A DNA stretch of 64,000 nt from RGIG3002 sp964449325 (GCA_964449325.1 CAYUYJ010000008.1:46509-110508); one strand, 5' to 3'. Shown: positions 35,360 to 44,458, numbered from the stretch's first letter. Made by a program: numbers and translations. Notes: a model not told the origin generated them from the letters alone.

Positions 35360-36712
35360 TCATACTGCTTCCGCTCTGTTCATCCGCTTCCGTAACCGCT
35401 TCACACAGAAAATATATGCCGGAATTAAGAACATATCCGCCAGAATCCATGCCGCGGGACTTGCGTAGCATGCCGCTATATAACCGACCATCGGCACAAA
35501 CACAAATCCGACTACCGTTCTTGCTATCATTTCAAACACACCGGAAAAAATCGCAAAACTGCTGTAGCCCATTCCCTGAATCATAAAGCGGATAATATTC
35601 ACCAGTGCCAACGGAAAATAAAACAAACCGTTTGCCACAAGAAACAGCTTCGTATTGGCAATCAGCTCTACCTCCGAGGAGTCCAGAAACAGCAATGCCA
35701 ATTGCGGCGAGAATGCCACATAAATACCAAGCGCCAGCACCGAGTAAACAGCACCAAGCAGAATACATGCTTTTAATCCCTGTCCCAGTCTGTCAATCTT
35801 GCCTGCACCTACATTTTGTCCGCCATAGGTTGCCATCGTAGAGCCCATCGCATCAAACGGACAACAAAAGAAACAGGACAATTTCGATGCTGCCGTCATG
35901 GCAGACACATAAACCGTTCCCAAAGAGTTGACCGCCGTCTGCAAAACAACACTGCCGATTGCAGTAATAGAATATTGTAATCCCATCGGAATCCCCATAC
36001 CGCACAAAAGCATGGAATAATGGGAATTAAACCGCCATTCTTCTTTGGTTATCTTTAAAATCTCATATTTTTTTCTCATGAAAAAGAAACAACATACTCC
36101 CGAAACCAGCTGGGAAATCACCGTTGCATAGGCGGCCCCTGCCACACCGCTTTTCATAAAGTAAATAAATACCACGTCCAAAAGGATATTTATAATAGAA
36201 GAAAGTGCTAAAAAAACAACCGGTGTCTTGCTGTCTCCCAGAGAACGAATAATCCCCGCCAACATATTATAAAGGAAGGTTGCCGGAATTCCCGCAAAAA
36301 TGATGAAAATATAGCTGTATGCCTGCTCCATAATATCATCCGGTGTCCGCATCACTTCCAGAATCGGTCTGCAAAGTACCGTGGTAAGAAGTGTCATGAC
36401 TGCCGCAAATACAATACAAAGCCATACAGAATTTGCCACAAATCTGCGCAACTCCGATTCCTTTCCGGCACCAAACTGCTGTGCTACCGGAATCGCAAAA
36501 CCGTTACAGACACCCATGCAGAATCCGATTACCAGAAAGTTGACAGAGCCGGTGCTTCCTACTGCCGCAAGCGCCTCCGAGCCCAAAAACTTACCCACAA
36601 TCATAGTATCAATTACACTGTAAAACTGTTGGAATAAAAGTCCGAATAAAAGCGGCACCGCAAATTTTAAAATCAGATTCAGCGGTTTTCCTTCTGTCAA
36701 ATCTTTTGTCAT
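35360..36712 (-). CDS. MATE-family efflux transporter (about 450 aa)
   Basis: Twelve-helix antiporter beginning TKDLTEGKPLNLILKFAVPL, the usual N-terminus of a large clostridial MATE subgroup. Both halves have the conserved start (PLLFGLLFQQFYSVIDTMIVGKFLG; GIPMGLQYSITAIGSVVLQTAVNSLG). The ATG at 36712 follows GAGGTG by about ten bases; an upstream ATG at 36736 overlaps that site. Substrate is unknown. It is only distantly like the MATE at 10295-11698. Confidence 0.88.
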   Translation of the reverse strand: MTKDLTEGKPLNLILKFAVPLLFGLLFQQFYSVIDTMIVGKFLGSEALAAVGSTGSVNFLVIGFCMGVCNGFAIPVAQQFGAGKESELRRFVANSVWLCIVFAAVMTLLTTVLCRPILEVMRTPDDIMEQAYSYIFIIFAGIPATFLYNMLAGIIRSLGDSKTPVVFLALSSIINILLDVVFIYFMKSGVAGAAYATVISQLVSGVCCFFFMRKKYEILKITKEEWRFNSHYSMLLCGMGIPMGLQYSITAIGSVVLQTAVNSLGTVYVSAMTAASKLSCFFCCPFDAMGSTMATYGGQNVGAGKIDRLGQGLKACILLGAVYSVLALGIYVAFSPQLALLFLDSSEVELIANTKLFLVANGLFYFPLALVNIIRFMIQGMGYSSFAIFSGVFEMIARTVVGFVFVPMVGYIAACYASPAAWILADMFLIPAYIFCVKRLRKRMNRAEAV

Positions 36713-36861
36713 AATACCAATACACCTCACTTGCATTTATCCAAATCAGCCACATTATAATCCATTCCTTTTTGCTTCGCCATGTATTATCTTGCACTTT
36801 TTTTGTAATTTTGTTGCAGCTTGACCAGGCAGAAATGATTGGGAGGTATGTTTGTGATAGT

Positions 36862-37338
36862 TTATAAATCGACGAGATTGAACTGCAGCTTTTGTAAAAG
36901 AGCGCTACAGCCTTCCAAAATGTCCTCATAGGTTTCATCGAAATTGCCTGTATACCAAGGGTCTGCAATGTCCCTGCCGGAACCTGCGAAGGATAACAGC
37001 TTATAAATTTTGTTATCCGGGTCGCCGCCTGCTATCCGCTGCATATTGCGGATGTTGGCACTGTCCATGCCGATGAGGTAATCGTAGTCTTTGTAATCCT
37101 GCGCAGTCATCTGTATGGCACGGTGCGGGATTAGGGGGATGCCCATCTGACGGAGCTTGGCAACGGTGCCGGGGTGCGGTGTGTTGCCGATTTCTTCGCG
37201 ACTGGTGGCGGCGGAGTTGATGTAAAAGTGGTGGTCTAGGTGGTGCTGGTGGATTAGGTGAGTCATGAGACTCTCGGCCAGGGGGCTGCGGCAGATGTTG
37301 CCGTGGCAAACCATGAGGACTTTAATCTTCTTTTTCAT
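36862..37338 (-). CDS. low-molecular-weight protein tyrosine phosphatase (158 aa)
   Basis: Cysteine phosphatase of the LMW-PTP family: P-loop CHGNICRSP near residue 11 (CX5R) and the general acid in DPWYTGNF near residue 125. Standard length. Its first 13 codons are probably supplied by the adjoining integrative element, whose left junction is the 10-bp core inside the P-loop codons. The 3' two thirds use strikingly GC-rich codons (many CAC, ATC, GCC) compared with both neighbours. It remains intact and expressed from element-derived sequence. Confidence 0.92.
   Translation of the reverse strand: MKKKIKVLMVCHGNICRSPLAESLMTHLIHQHHLDHHFYINSAATSREEIGNTPHPGTVAKLRQMGIPLIPHRAIQMTAQDYKDYDYLIGMDSANIRNMQRIAGGDPDNKIYKLLSFAGSGRDIADPWYTGNFDETYEDILEGCSALLQKLQFNLVDL
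37299..37308. repeat. left attachment core (attL) of the integrative element
   Basis: TGCCGTGGCA within codons for C-H-G of the LMW-PTP P-loop; the same 10 bases occur at 60225-60234 in a truncated LMW-PTP start. Sequence to the left is the body of the phosphatase gene, sequence to the right is element. Confidence 0.7.
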
Positions 37339-37468
37339 ATCTTTTTATAACCTTTCAAAGTGTTGATTTTACTGGATTTGCGAGTGTTTTGTGAAACCCA
37401 ATAAAATCAGTTTCTTTTTTTGTATTTTTTCATTTTTTCTCAAATTTCCCCTCATTTTCTCGGGCAAA

Positions 37469-37500
37469 AGGTGTACGAAAGGTGTACAAATCGAGGTGTA
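37469..37500. repeat. three AGGTGTA repeats, candidate integrase arm sites
   Basis: AGGTGTAC at 37469-37476 and 37480-37487, then AGGTGTA at 37494-37500, spaced 11 and 14 bases, between the attL core and the integrase stop. Directly repeated short sites near an attachment core are typical arm-type integrase sites. Confidence 0.55.
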
Positions 37501-37502
37501 TT

Positions 37503-38702
37503 TTACTGATTCACCGCTCTCATTTTTTCTAGTTCCTTACGTGCATCATCCAGTCCCATATGAGTATAAACATTCAATGTAACAGCAATGTCTGAATGTC
37601 CCATTAGATACTGAAGTGCCTTCGGATTCATACCTTCTTTTGCCTTCTCACTGCAAAACGTATGTCTACAAACATGAGGGGTTATCTTAGGCATTAGAAC
37701 CTTATGAGTTCGGTTGTACTTGTTCACAGCATACTCGAAATACTTCTCCCAATGTAATGCTACTCGTGGCATATCATTTTTGTCATAGAATAGAAAACCA
37801 GATGCTCCTTTGATTACTTTCTCAACCTTTGGTTTTCTACGATTCTGAATAATACGTCTGCAAATGGCTTCGATTTCATCATCCATCGGAAAATCTCTCT
37901 TACCACTGGAAGTCTTGGTTGTCTCAATATAGTATTCCATATCGCTATGACGAACCAACTGCTTATTCACATGAATCACCTTATTTTTAAAGTCCAAATC
38001 CCTGATTGTAAGTCCACAGAATTCTGAGATTCGAAGTCCTGTCGCAAACAGTAAGCAAAACGCATCGTAGTACTGCTTATAATGATTATCGGCTCTCACA
38101 AAAGCTAAAAAATTCTCCTTCTCTTCTGTGGTGATTGCTTCACGTTTCTTGCTATCGTTTTGAATCACAGTACCCATCTCAAATCCAAAAGGATTTTTCA
38201 TAATAAGGTCATCATCCACTGCCAACTGGAATGCCGGTCTAAGTACACCTCTGATGTTGTGAATCGAGCTGTAGCTCATCCCTTTTTCTCGTTGCAAATG
38301 GATTAGAAAAAGCTTTGCATCTGAAATCTTGATAGAATCAATTCTTCTAAGTGCAAACGGCTCTTTCTTCAAGTTACTTATCACAGTTTGGTACCCGCGC
38401 TGTGTGGACTTCTTTACTCCTGTCTTAAGGGTAATGTAACGCTCTACCAAATCAAGAACTGTCATATCTGAACCAGATATTCCCTTGAACTGTAATAGCA
38501 TTGCTGCTTCCTCTTTTTCACGAAGTGATTTGTCCCTTCGCCTACCCGCAGGTGTTGGATCTGCCTCGGTAAGTCTCCAACTATAAAGCTCTCTTCTTTT
38601 ACCTAAGATATCAATATATCGATAACGATATCTTCCGGATTCTTCCTGAATTTCTCCATTCAAAAGAACCCTTCCTTTGTTGTCACGTCTTTTTGTGCTC
38701 AT
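37503..38702 (-). CDS. int: tyrosine site-specific integrase, Tn916 type (399 aa)
   Basis: Catalyses insertion and excision of the element. An N-terminal arm-binding domain (RYRYRYIDILGKRRELYSWRLTEADPTPAG) like Tn916 Int, a SAM-like core-binding domain (about residues 75-170), and a catalytic domain with Arg in ATGLRISEFCGL, HVCRHTF (H-x-x-R), GHSDIAVTLNVYTH with the Tyr nucleophile. All catalytic residues are present. GGAGG precedes the ATG; an extended -10 (TGTTATAAT, 38742-38750) lies 40 bases upstream. Its 3' end faces the attL core about 165 bases from the LMW-PTP start. Confidence 0.94.
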   Translation of the reverse strand: MSTKRRDNKGRVLLNGEIQEESGRYRYRYIDILGKRRELYSWRLTEADPTPAGRRRDKSLREKEEAAMLLQFKGISGSDMTVLDLVERYITLKTGVKKSTQRGYQTVISNLKKEPFALRRIDSIKISDAKLFLIHLQREKGMSYSSIHNIRGVLRPAFQLAVDDDLIMKNPFGFEMGTVIQNDSKKREAITTEEKENFLAFVRADNHYKQYYDAFCLLFATGLRISEFCGLTIRDLDFKNKVIHVNKQLVRHSDMEYYIETTKTSSGKRDFPMDDEIEAICRRIIQNRRKPKVEKVIKGASGFLFYDKNDMPRVALHWEKYFEYAVNKYNRTHKVLMPKITPHVCRHTFCSEKAKEGMNPKALQYLMGHSDIAVTLNVYTHMGLDDARKELEKMRAVNQ

Positions 38703-38741
38703 TTTCTACCTCCACATCAGGGCGTGACATGGCATATAAAC

Positions 38742-38750
38742 ATTATAACA
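38742..38750 (-). promoter_or_regulatory. extended -10 promoter for int
   Basis: TGTTATAAT on the minus strand, 40 bases before the integrase ATG; no convincing -35. Confidence 0.5.
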
Positions 38751-38940
38751 CGTCAGGCCTCTTCTTTCCTCAACTTTTTCAGAATTTCTCAAGTACTTGA
38801 TATGTATGATTCATCCTCTATTAAATACTTGGAGCCAAAAAAAACTGATTGCAAATTTTCTTGTATCTTTTTGTAAGTTCTCATCTACTCCTTACACAAT
38901 ACATTTGGGTTGAAAAAAGCTAATTACTAAATTGGGCAGA

Positions 38941-38977
38941 AAAAAAATGCCTCCTAGAAATTCTAGAAGACATTTTT
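38941..38977. terminator. bidirectional hairpin terminator
   Basis: TGCCTCCTAGAA and TTCTAGAAGACA pair with two mismatches, flanked by A7 on the left and T5 on the right, so U-runs follow in both directions. It separates the membrane-gene operon from int. The surrounding 38703-39180 gap has no intact gene. Confidence 0.75.
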
Positions 38978-39068
38978 ATGCATTTTCGCTTTTTCCTCCG
39001 AAGAGTAAAGATACTGTTGGCTCAACACATAAACCAACGTGAAGACCTCCATTTGCATTTGGTATCAC
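38976..39068 (-). pseudogene. 3' remnant of an unknown gene
   Basis: A 30-codon minus-strand frame (starting GTGATACCAAATGC) encodes VIPNANGGLHVGLCVEPTVS and ends SENA-stop, directly in front of the terminator hairpin. Its codon pattern looks real and it ends exactly where a gene should, but no start or upstream body remains in frame. Probably the tail of a deleted or frameshifted gene. Product not recognised. Confidence 0.4.
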
Positions 39069-39180
39069 TCACACAAACTTCATCAGCCAAAGTATTCTTA
39101 TCTCGTAAGATAAAAGAATATCGACAAATCATGCTAACATGAATATTGCTATAAGTAAACAACTAAATATATTAGTCCCA

Positions 39181-40977
39181 TTAAATTTCTTCACGAGTAT
39201 ACGTTGGCCACTTTATATATTTAAAATACTTATATTTTCCGAATTTAGCAACATATTGCTCCCACGTATAATATCCTATTCTCGTATTCTGATTATCGCT
39301 TTCATAAATAGCAATTCCATTCTAATCATGGCTCAGCAAAATCTGAGAATGTCGATTTTTCCCCATCCGATCGTTACCTTTTATCTCATCACATATCCTT
39401 ATAACTGCACCAGGTTCAGCTTCCCCTAAATACTTCTGACAATGTTCTTGTGTAATAGTACGATCTGACAATGAATGATATTCTCGCATCATATCATCGT
39501 CCGTACCCGTTTTGTTCGAAAACTTTTCCCACCAAATATGCCAATACACTGTTCTTGAAAAACTCCAACAATTATTTTCTCCATAACTAGGCCAATCATT
39601 TTTTCCGTCATTTGGACCATAAAATATACCGCCTTCTATATATGGAATAATTTTACCTTGTATAACATAAAACACTCTTTTTACTTCCTCTTCAGCAAGG
39701 TTTGTTCTTTTTGTTTCTGTAATACGCAAATCCCTAATCATATTTCGCCAAGCCAAAGCTCTATTTAAATCAATTCCTATACTATTGATAGCATGAGGAT
39801 ATAAAACCATTCTTTTCGGTGTAACTGGTGCCCCCGTCAGTGAAAGAATCGCAACATAAAATTTATCTATGTCCCACTCTTCCACTCGTTCTTGTTCAAA
39901 TAGCATATTTATAGACTTAAAATCATTACCAAACATACTTAATTTAATTGAATGTAAATAAACATATAAAATAAATTTTTTAAATTCTTTACGTTTATTA
40001 TTCTGAGTATTTTCGTAATAGCTTTTTAGTCCATTAAAAAAGAGATATGTATAGAAAAACTCGAAAAATTTTCTTCGTATAACACACTTACCATAACCTT
40101 TTTCTATTCCGATATTACGTATAAGCTGCATCTCTAAAGTAGAACATCCACGAATTTTTCTTTTCAATCGTTGAAAAGCATCTTTAACCGACCATGTGGA
40201 TTCCAAATATTTACACTCTATTTTATTAATAATGTATCTAAATAATCTAAATTGTTTAATTAACCGCCATATACATTTCAATATTTGGCACAAAGTTTTT
40301 TTCTCTTTATATTGCTTTTTCCATTCCTTATTTGTTTTATATCCTTTAATCTTGTACTTGATAAACTCTACAGAAAGCCAATTATAAGATTTCTTCCTAT
40401 CAAAATAGGATTTATCCTCCAACTCTATCATAACATCAAATCTACGTTGCAGCTCATAACTATCCCATTTTATTTTCTTGCCATCAAATTTATCAAAATA
40501 ACTCTTTATAGTTCCAAAATCACATAAGCCAAACTTTGATGTATTAAGCATATGAATTGTAATTAGCAAAATAAATATATTTATGCCATAAAATACGCCC
40601 AAAGGTATTCCCTTATTAGCCAAAAAGTTTCTGACCCACTTTCCTGATACTACAACGTTTATTGCAATACATACTCCTGTATCAATAAAAATGAACTGAT
40701 ATATGAAATCAACGGTTTTGTACCAAAAATTGCTAAGTAACTCACATTTCACCTTATCATCGGACAAGTACTTTTCTAGAATAAACATTGAAATAAACAA
40801 CATAACTGATGTAAGTTTCCAACTATATTGAGAGATAATTTCCATTGCAATTGTAGTTGCATATATCAACGATATCTTCTGACGTTTTGAAAAATGTTGA
40901 TAACTAAAAATCACTATACATGACAAAAAATATACATATATAGAGTTATTATTAAACACCTGCGTTTCTGCTACCAT
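39181..40977 (-). pseudogene. membrane GT51-like transglycosylase with C-terminal cysteine-peptidase-like domain, interrupted by in-frame amber codon
   Basis: The frame begins at 40977 and meets a TAG at 39322-39324 (551 residues), but the same frame continues with coding-like sequence (NGIAIYESDNQNTRIGYYTW...) for 46 more residues to a TAA at 39181. Four hydrophobic helices lie in residues 1-155. Residues about 180-460 resemble a peptidoglycan glycosyltransferase (GT51): ELEDKSYFDR with the catalytic-Glu position, RGCSTLEMQLIRN for the GGSTITQQLxKN motif, RRKFFEF for RKxxE, and LTGAPVTPKRM near the end. The C-terminus (NCWSFSRTVYW ... AEPGAVIRICDE ... RHSQILLSHD) looks like an NlpC/CHAP-type fold with Cys and His. 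It could be a nonsense-mutated gene or one that uses read-through. SD GAGGAA precedes the ATG. Confidence 0.6.
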
Positions 40978-41035
40978 CTTTACTTTTCCTCTTCGTATCT
41001 ATTTAATAAAAACTAATCTAACTAGTTTCTTAAAT

Positions 41036-41890
41036 TTACGCATTTCTAAAATTCTCTATAATCTCATCAAATTCTTTATCACTCATTTGCAAATACATTT
41101 TTCTAATATACTCTTTATAAAACTCGCACAGCTTTTTAAAGGACAATCCACACACACCAAATATCTTCCTGTATCGTTTGGAACGAATTTTCCGCTCCGC
41201 TGGGGTTACAAAGTTGATCCTTGTAAATACATTTTCATATTTTGCATACACTGCAAGTATATATGCACATGGTACAAATAAAATAGAAAACACAATTGGA
41301 ATACAAAATGATATTAATGTAGCTATCGGATCAACATCTTGATAATTTCCCATCACAGATCTAACTGTAAAACCTAGAATTACAAAGCCAGTGATTCCCA
41401 ACAGCACATCCAATAACTTCACCACAGATTTCCACTCTTCCTTTGTTGCTGCTACCGCCTGTAACAGAATAAGAAATGCCAATATTGGTTGCATAATTAA
41501 CTCCGTGATAATACTGAAAGTAAATGTTCCAACAAAAAACTCCAACACTACCAGTAATTTTATATTACTCAAAAAAAGACCAACAAAGTAATGTTTCTTT
41601 TCTCCATCCGAAGCTGCATTATAAACGTATGGAACCCCAATGAATAAAAACCACATTACTATATCCTTTATATATACATTATTCCAAATAGGCGTACGCA
41701 TAAAAATACAAATAAACGCACTTATATATCCCAATAAAAGGAAAAAGGAAATCACAAGTTTTATATTACAAGCACATTTTATTACCTTTACAATCCCTGC
41801 TCTTAATTCCTTTTTTGATAACATAAATATCATAAATAGTATAAAATAAAATGCTCCAACAACCTCTCTTGTAGAAAAGATTTCAAACAT
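41036..41890 (-). CDS. polytopic membrane protein of unknown function (284 aa)
   Basis: Not recognised. About seven hydrophobic helices (VVGAFYFILFMIFML, LVISFFLLLGYISAFICIFM, DIVMWFLFIGVPYVY, LLVVLEFFVGTFTFSIITELI, PILAFLILLQAVAA, VLLGITGFVILGFTV, ATLISFCIPIVFSILFVPCAYILAVY) and a basic cytoplasmic C-terminal tail of about 70 residues (KIRSKRYRKIFGVC...). It lies 58 bases before the GT51-like gene, in the same direction, so the two membrane proteins probably act together. GAGGTG precedes the ATG at a long spacing. Confidence 0.65.
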   Translation of the reverse strand: MFEIFSTREVVGAFYFILFMIFMLSKKELRAGIVKVIKCACNIKLVISFFLLLGYISAFICIFMRTPIWNNVYIKDIVMWFLFIGVPYVYNAASDGEKKHYFVGLFLSNIKLLVVLEFFVGTFTFSIITELIMQPILAFLILLQAVAATKEEWKSVVKLLDVLLGITGFVILGFTVRSVMGNYQDVDPIATLISFCIPIVFSILFVPCAYILAVYAKYENVFTRINFVTPAERKIRSKRYRKIFGVCGLSFKKLCEFYKEYIRKMYLQMSDKEFDEIIENFRNA

Positions 41891-41977
41891 TTAACCGAAC
41901 ACCTCTTTTTTATTTCCAGTAATCAATATTTATTGTATTGATTACTCCCAATATGTTCTTCATCGCTCAAATATCAT

Positions 41978-42005
41978 AAAAGCACCAGCTCCCGCTGATG
42001 CTTTT
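41978..42005 (-). terminator. terminator of the toxin-antitoxin operon
   Basis: AAAAGCATCAGC pairs with GCTGGTGCTTTT over GGGA, with a trailing T-run; 8 bases after the antitoxin stop. Confidence 0.8.
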
Positions 42006-42012
42006 ATTGCCT

Positions 42013-43065
42013 TTAAACAGCTATGGTATAATGCTCTTTTAATTCATTCAACATATTATGCTTTATACAGCCCTCATTCTGCAGTCTTCCTACAACAATT
42101 CCAGGTGCAATTCCATTCTCTTTTGCAAACTTTCGAATACTAGTTGCTGAAAAACTCTGGGTCTCCTTGAATGAATCAAATAAATCCAACGGAATCAATT
42201 CATCCCTTGACCACACATCTGCATCACTCTCATCCTGCGAAGTAGTACCATCAGCTTTTCCTATATGACCTAAGACAATATGTCCTAGTTCATGGAACAA
42301 ACTAAACCAAAACTTATCGGCATCTTTTCCTCTTGCAGTTATTCCTACAACAATTTTATTTCCATCCATGAAAGAAGCGCCTTGTAAAAAAGACCCCTTT
42401 AAATGCGGTAAGAATACAAGCGCTATTCCATTCTCTGCCAACAATGATTTAAGTCTTGGGCAAAAATCCTTTGGTTTCTGAAGTGTCATTTTTCTTATCT
42501 CTGGAATAATATTAATAAGTCCCTTGATATTTATTGGCTCAGTTTCAATACTTCGAGCCATAATTTTTGCTTTCTGAGCCCATGCTAATAAAGCCAAATC
42601 ACTCTTTTCTGTTACCGCAAGTCTTCTACATGCAATTCTTGTAATTTGAGTATTTTCTAATAAGGATAATTCAACAACTTCAAAATATTTTCTAAGATTT
42701 ATTACTTTTTCTTTTGAATCTCTGGTCTCTGGAATCCAACCAAATTTAGCCATCTCGTTATATGGCAATTGTTTGGCCAAAGCTTCGTCTGCATCCATTG
42801 CATTTTCAGCCTCAACCTTTATAAGTTTCTCTCTGTAAATAGCCTCTAAATTGTTCCAAAACTTTGCCGGCACACCAAGTACTATCTCAAGTCTAACAGC
42901 CACTTCTGGAGTCAACTGAACTTCGCCGTTAATAAGCTTACTAATATGTTTCTCAGACATATCCATCCTTGCAGCAAACTCTTTCTGACTCATCCCTCTG
43001 TCGTTAAGCTGTTCTTTTATTGTCGCTCCTGGTGGCGTTGCAATAAAACTGCGACTTCTCACCAT
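42013..43065 (-). CDS. higA: HigA-type antitoxin fused to ImmA/IrrE metallopeptidase (350 aa)
   Basis: Residues about 10-75 are a HigA-like XRE helix-turn-helix (PPGATIKEQLNDRGMSQKEFAARMDMSEKHISKLINGE), the rest an ImmA/IrrE-type peptidase with the zinc motif FHELGHIVLGH near residue 245. Such antitoxins neutralise the toxin encoded just upstream and repress the shared promoter; the peptidase may degrade a regulator upon stress. It follows the toxin by 26 bases, reversed from most TA order but normal for HigBA. AGGAGG precedes the ATG. Confidence 0.87.
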   Translation of the reverse strand: MVRSRSFIATPPGATIKEQLNDRGMSQKEFAARMDMSEKHISKLINGEVQLTPEVAVRLEIVLGVPAKFWNNLEAIYREKLIKVEAENAMDADEALAKQLPYNEMAKFGWIPETRDSKEKVINLRKYFEVVELSLLENTQITRIACRRLAVTEKSDLALLAWAQKAKIMARSIETEPINIKGLINIIPEIRKMTLQKPKDFCPRLKSLLAENGIALVFLPHLKGSFLQGASFMDGNKIVVGITARGKDADKFWFSLFHELGHIVLGHIGKADGTTSQDESDADVWSRDELIPLDLFDSFKETQSFSATSIRKFAKENGIAPGIVVGRLQNEGCIKHNMLNELKEHYTIAV

Positions 43066-43091
43066 TTTGCTACCTCCTATTCACTTTTCAC

Positions 43092-43388
43092 TTAATGATA
43101 ATCCACTATTTCCATAATATGAGCAATTTGAATTTCATTGCCATGTTTTTCAAACACTAATCTATATGGATGAACTAAATCAACTGCATATTGCCCTTTC
43201 CTATTATTTGATAGCGGATGACATCTCCCAATGCGATATTGAATCATCTCCTCCACAGTATCTACTGCTCTAATTTCATCTATTCGCATTTGAATCTTCT
43301 CTGACATCTCATTTCCGTAGGTTCGATCGGCAACTTTAGCATCCATACAGATTTTCATAATTTTCTTATTCTTGTATGTTATGTCCAA
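43092..43388 (-). CDS. higB: HigB/RelE-family mRNA interferase toxin (98 aa, TTG start)
   Basis: Ribosome-dependent RNase toxin of the HigB type: MSEKIQMRIDEIRAVDTVEE helix, GRCHPLSNNRKGQYAVDLVHPYRLVF with the basic active-site residues, and AHIMEIVDYH at the C-terminus. The frame starts at a TTG (43388) six bases after AAGGGGTG. First gene of the pair, under an operator-flanked promoter. Confidence 0.83.
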   Translation of the reverse strand: MDITYKNKKIMKICMDAKVADRTYGNEMSEKIQMRIDEIRAVDTVEEMIQYRIGRCHPLSNNRKGQYAVDLVHPYRLVFEKHGNEIQIAHIMEIVDYH

Positions 43389-43409
43389 TCAATCACCCCT
43401 TAACGCAGA

Positions 43410-43482
43410 TTTACCTTTTAGGTAAATTAATAGTATCATCCACTGTACAATTTGTCAATCAGCAATTAACCTTCAAGGTAAA
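43410..43482 (-). promoter_or_regulatory. higBA promoter flanked by two operator palindromes
   Basis: Minus strand TTGACA (43453-43458), 17 bases, TACTAT (43430-43435). TTTACCTTTTAGGTAAA (43410-43426) lies just after the -10 and TTAACCTTCAAGGTAAA (43466-43482) just before the -35, with centres 56 bases apart. Both fit dimeric HigA binding and autorepression. Confidence 0.72.
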
Positions 43483-43553
43483 TTCCAAAATTTTTATTTA
43501 AATTTCGCATGCCCAATTTACAAAAAAGAAGGTATATTTCAACCTTCTTAAAA

Positions 43554-44458
43554 GTAAGCGCTTAAATTTTGCCCGGATAGAATAATCCTCAGAAATCTTT
43601 CATAATGGAGTTAGTGTTGTAGCCTTTTGCTACGACTCAAAACTCAAGTGCTCTGTATATTAAACACTTTTACTACGATTGTGGAGGATTCTGTTATGGC
43701 AAAAAATCAAGGCCCACGCCGTTCTGATGAAGAATGGTTCCAACTCATTAACAAATGCCGTCGAAGCGGCTTGTCTGATTCCTTGTGGTGTAAGCAGCAA
43801 GGAATACCTGCTTCTTCCTTTTTCTGTGCCGTGCATAGATTACGGGAAAAGGCGTATGCGCTCCCGGAGCGTGAACATTCCAGTGATATCGTTTCGAATC
43901 CGCTTCCTTGTCAGGAGGTGGTACGAATTGATATAGAACCGAATCCTTTAGCATTAAAAGATCCGGAATCTTTGCAGGTAATTCCTGCAGCGCACCTTGC
44001 CAATTCACATACAGTTGAAATCGAAGTTCACGGGATAAATATTCGTATCTATAACGGTGTTGACACAGATCTCCTTAAGACAGTCCTTTCGACCCTGAGA
44101 GGTGCCGGATGCCAGGTGATATTTCAGGAGTAAGAGAAATCTACATTGTGACAGGGTACACCGATATGCGTAAGTCACTGGATGGCTTATGCGCCATTAT
44201 TGAAGAGCAGTTCTCTATGAGTGTGTCATCCGGTACCCTTTATCTTTTTTTCGGGAAGAAATGCGACCGTATCAAGGCACTTCTTCGCGAACCTGACGGA
44301 ATGACCCTCCTGTATAAAAGGCTTTCTGTGTCGCAGGGAAGATACCGCTGGCCCAGAAATAAATCCGAAGTCAGGAACCTTACCTGGCAGGAGTTTGACT
44401 GGCTGATGTCCGGTCTCAATATTAATCAGCCCAAGGCAATCAAAGTGGATTACAGCGC
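43554..44458 (+). mobile_element. truncated IS66-family element (tnpA, tnpB only)
   Basis: Begins with the IS66-type end GTAAGCGCTTAAATTTTG and carries complete tnpA and tnpB but no tnpC and no right end. It abuts the left end of a second IS66 element at 44459; the tnpB stop codon is formed by that element's terminal bases. No 8-bp target duplication is visible. Confidence 0.75.
43696..44133 (+). CDS. tnpA: IS66 TnpA-like protein, truncated element (145 aa)
   Basis: IS66 first accessory transposition protein. Small DNA-binding helix-turn-helix (WFQLINKCRRSGLSDSLWCKQQGIPASSFF) as in OrfA of IS66, then an acidic linker and a short C-terminal domain (EIEVHGINIRIYNGVDTDLLKTVLSTLRG). ATG 43696 follows GTGGAGGATT. 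Overlaps tnpB. Confidence 0.82.
   Translation: MAKNQGPRRSDEEWFQLINKCRRSGLSDSLWCKQQGIPASSFFCAVHRLREKAYALPEREHSSDIVSNPLPCQEVVRIDIEPNPLALKDPESLQVIPAAHLANSHTVEIEVHGINIRIYNGVDTDLLKTVLSTLRGAGCQVIFQE

Noticed and set aside
37339..37502. tRNA gene as integration target
   Set aside because: No cloverleaf or CCA-like end found; the attachment core lies in the LMW-PTP gene instead.
38703..39180. Excisionase gene upstream of int
   Set aside because: No 60-100 codon frame with a helix-turn-helix and ribosome site; only the 30-codon remnant.
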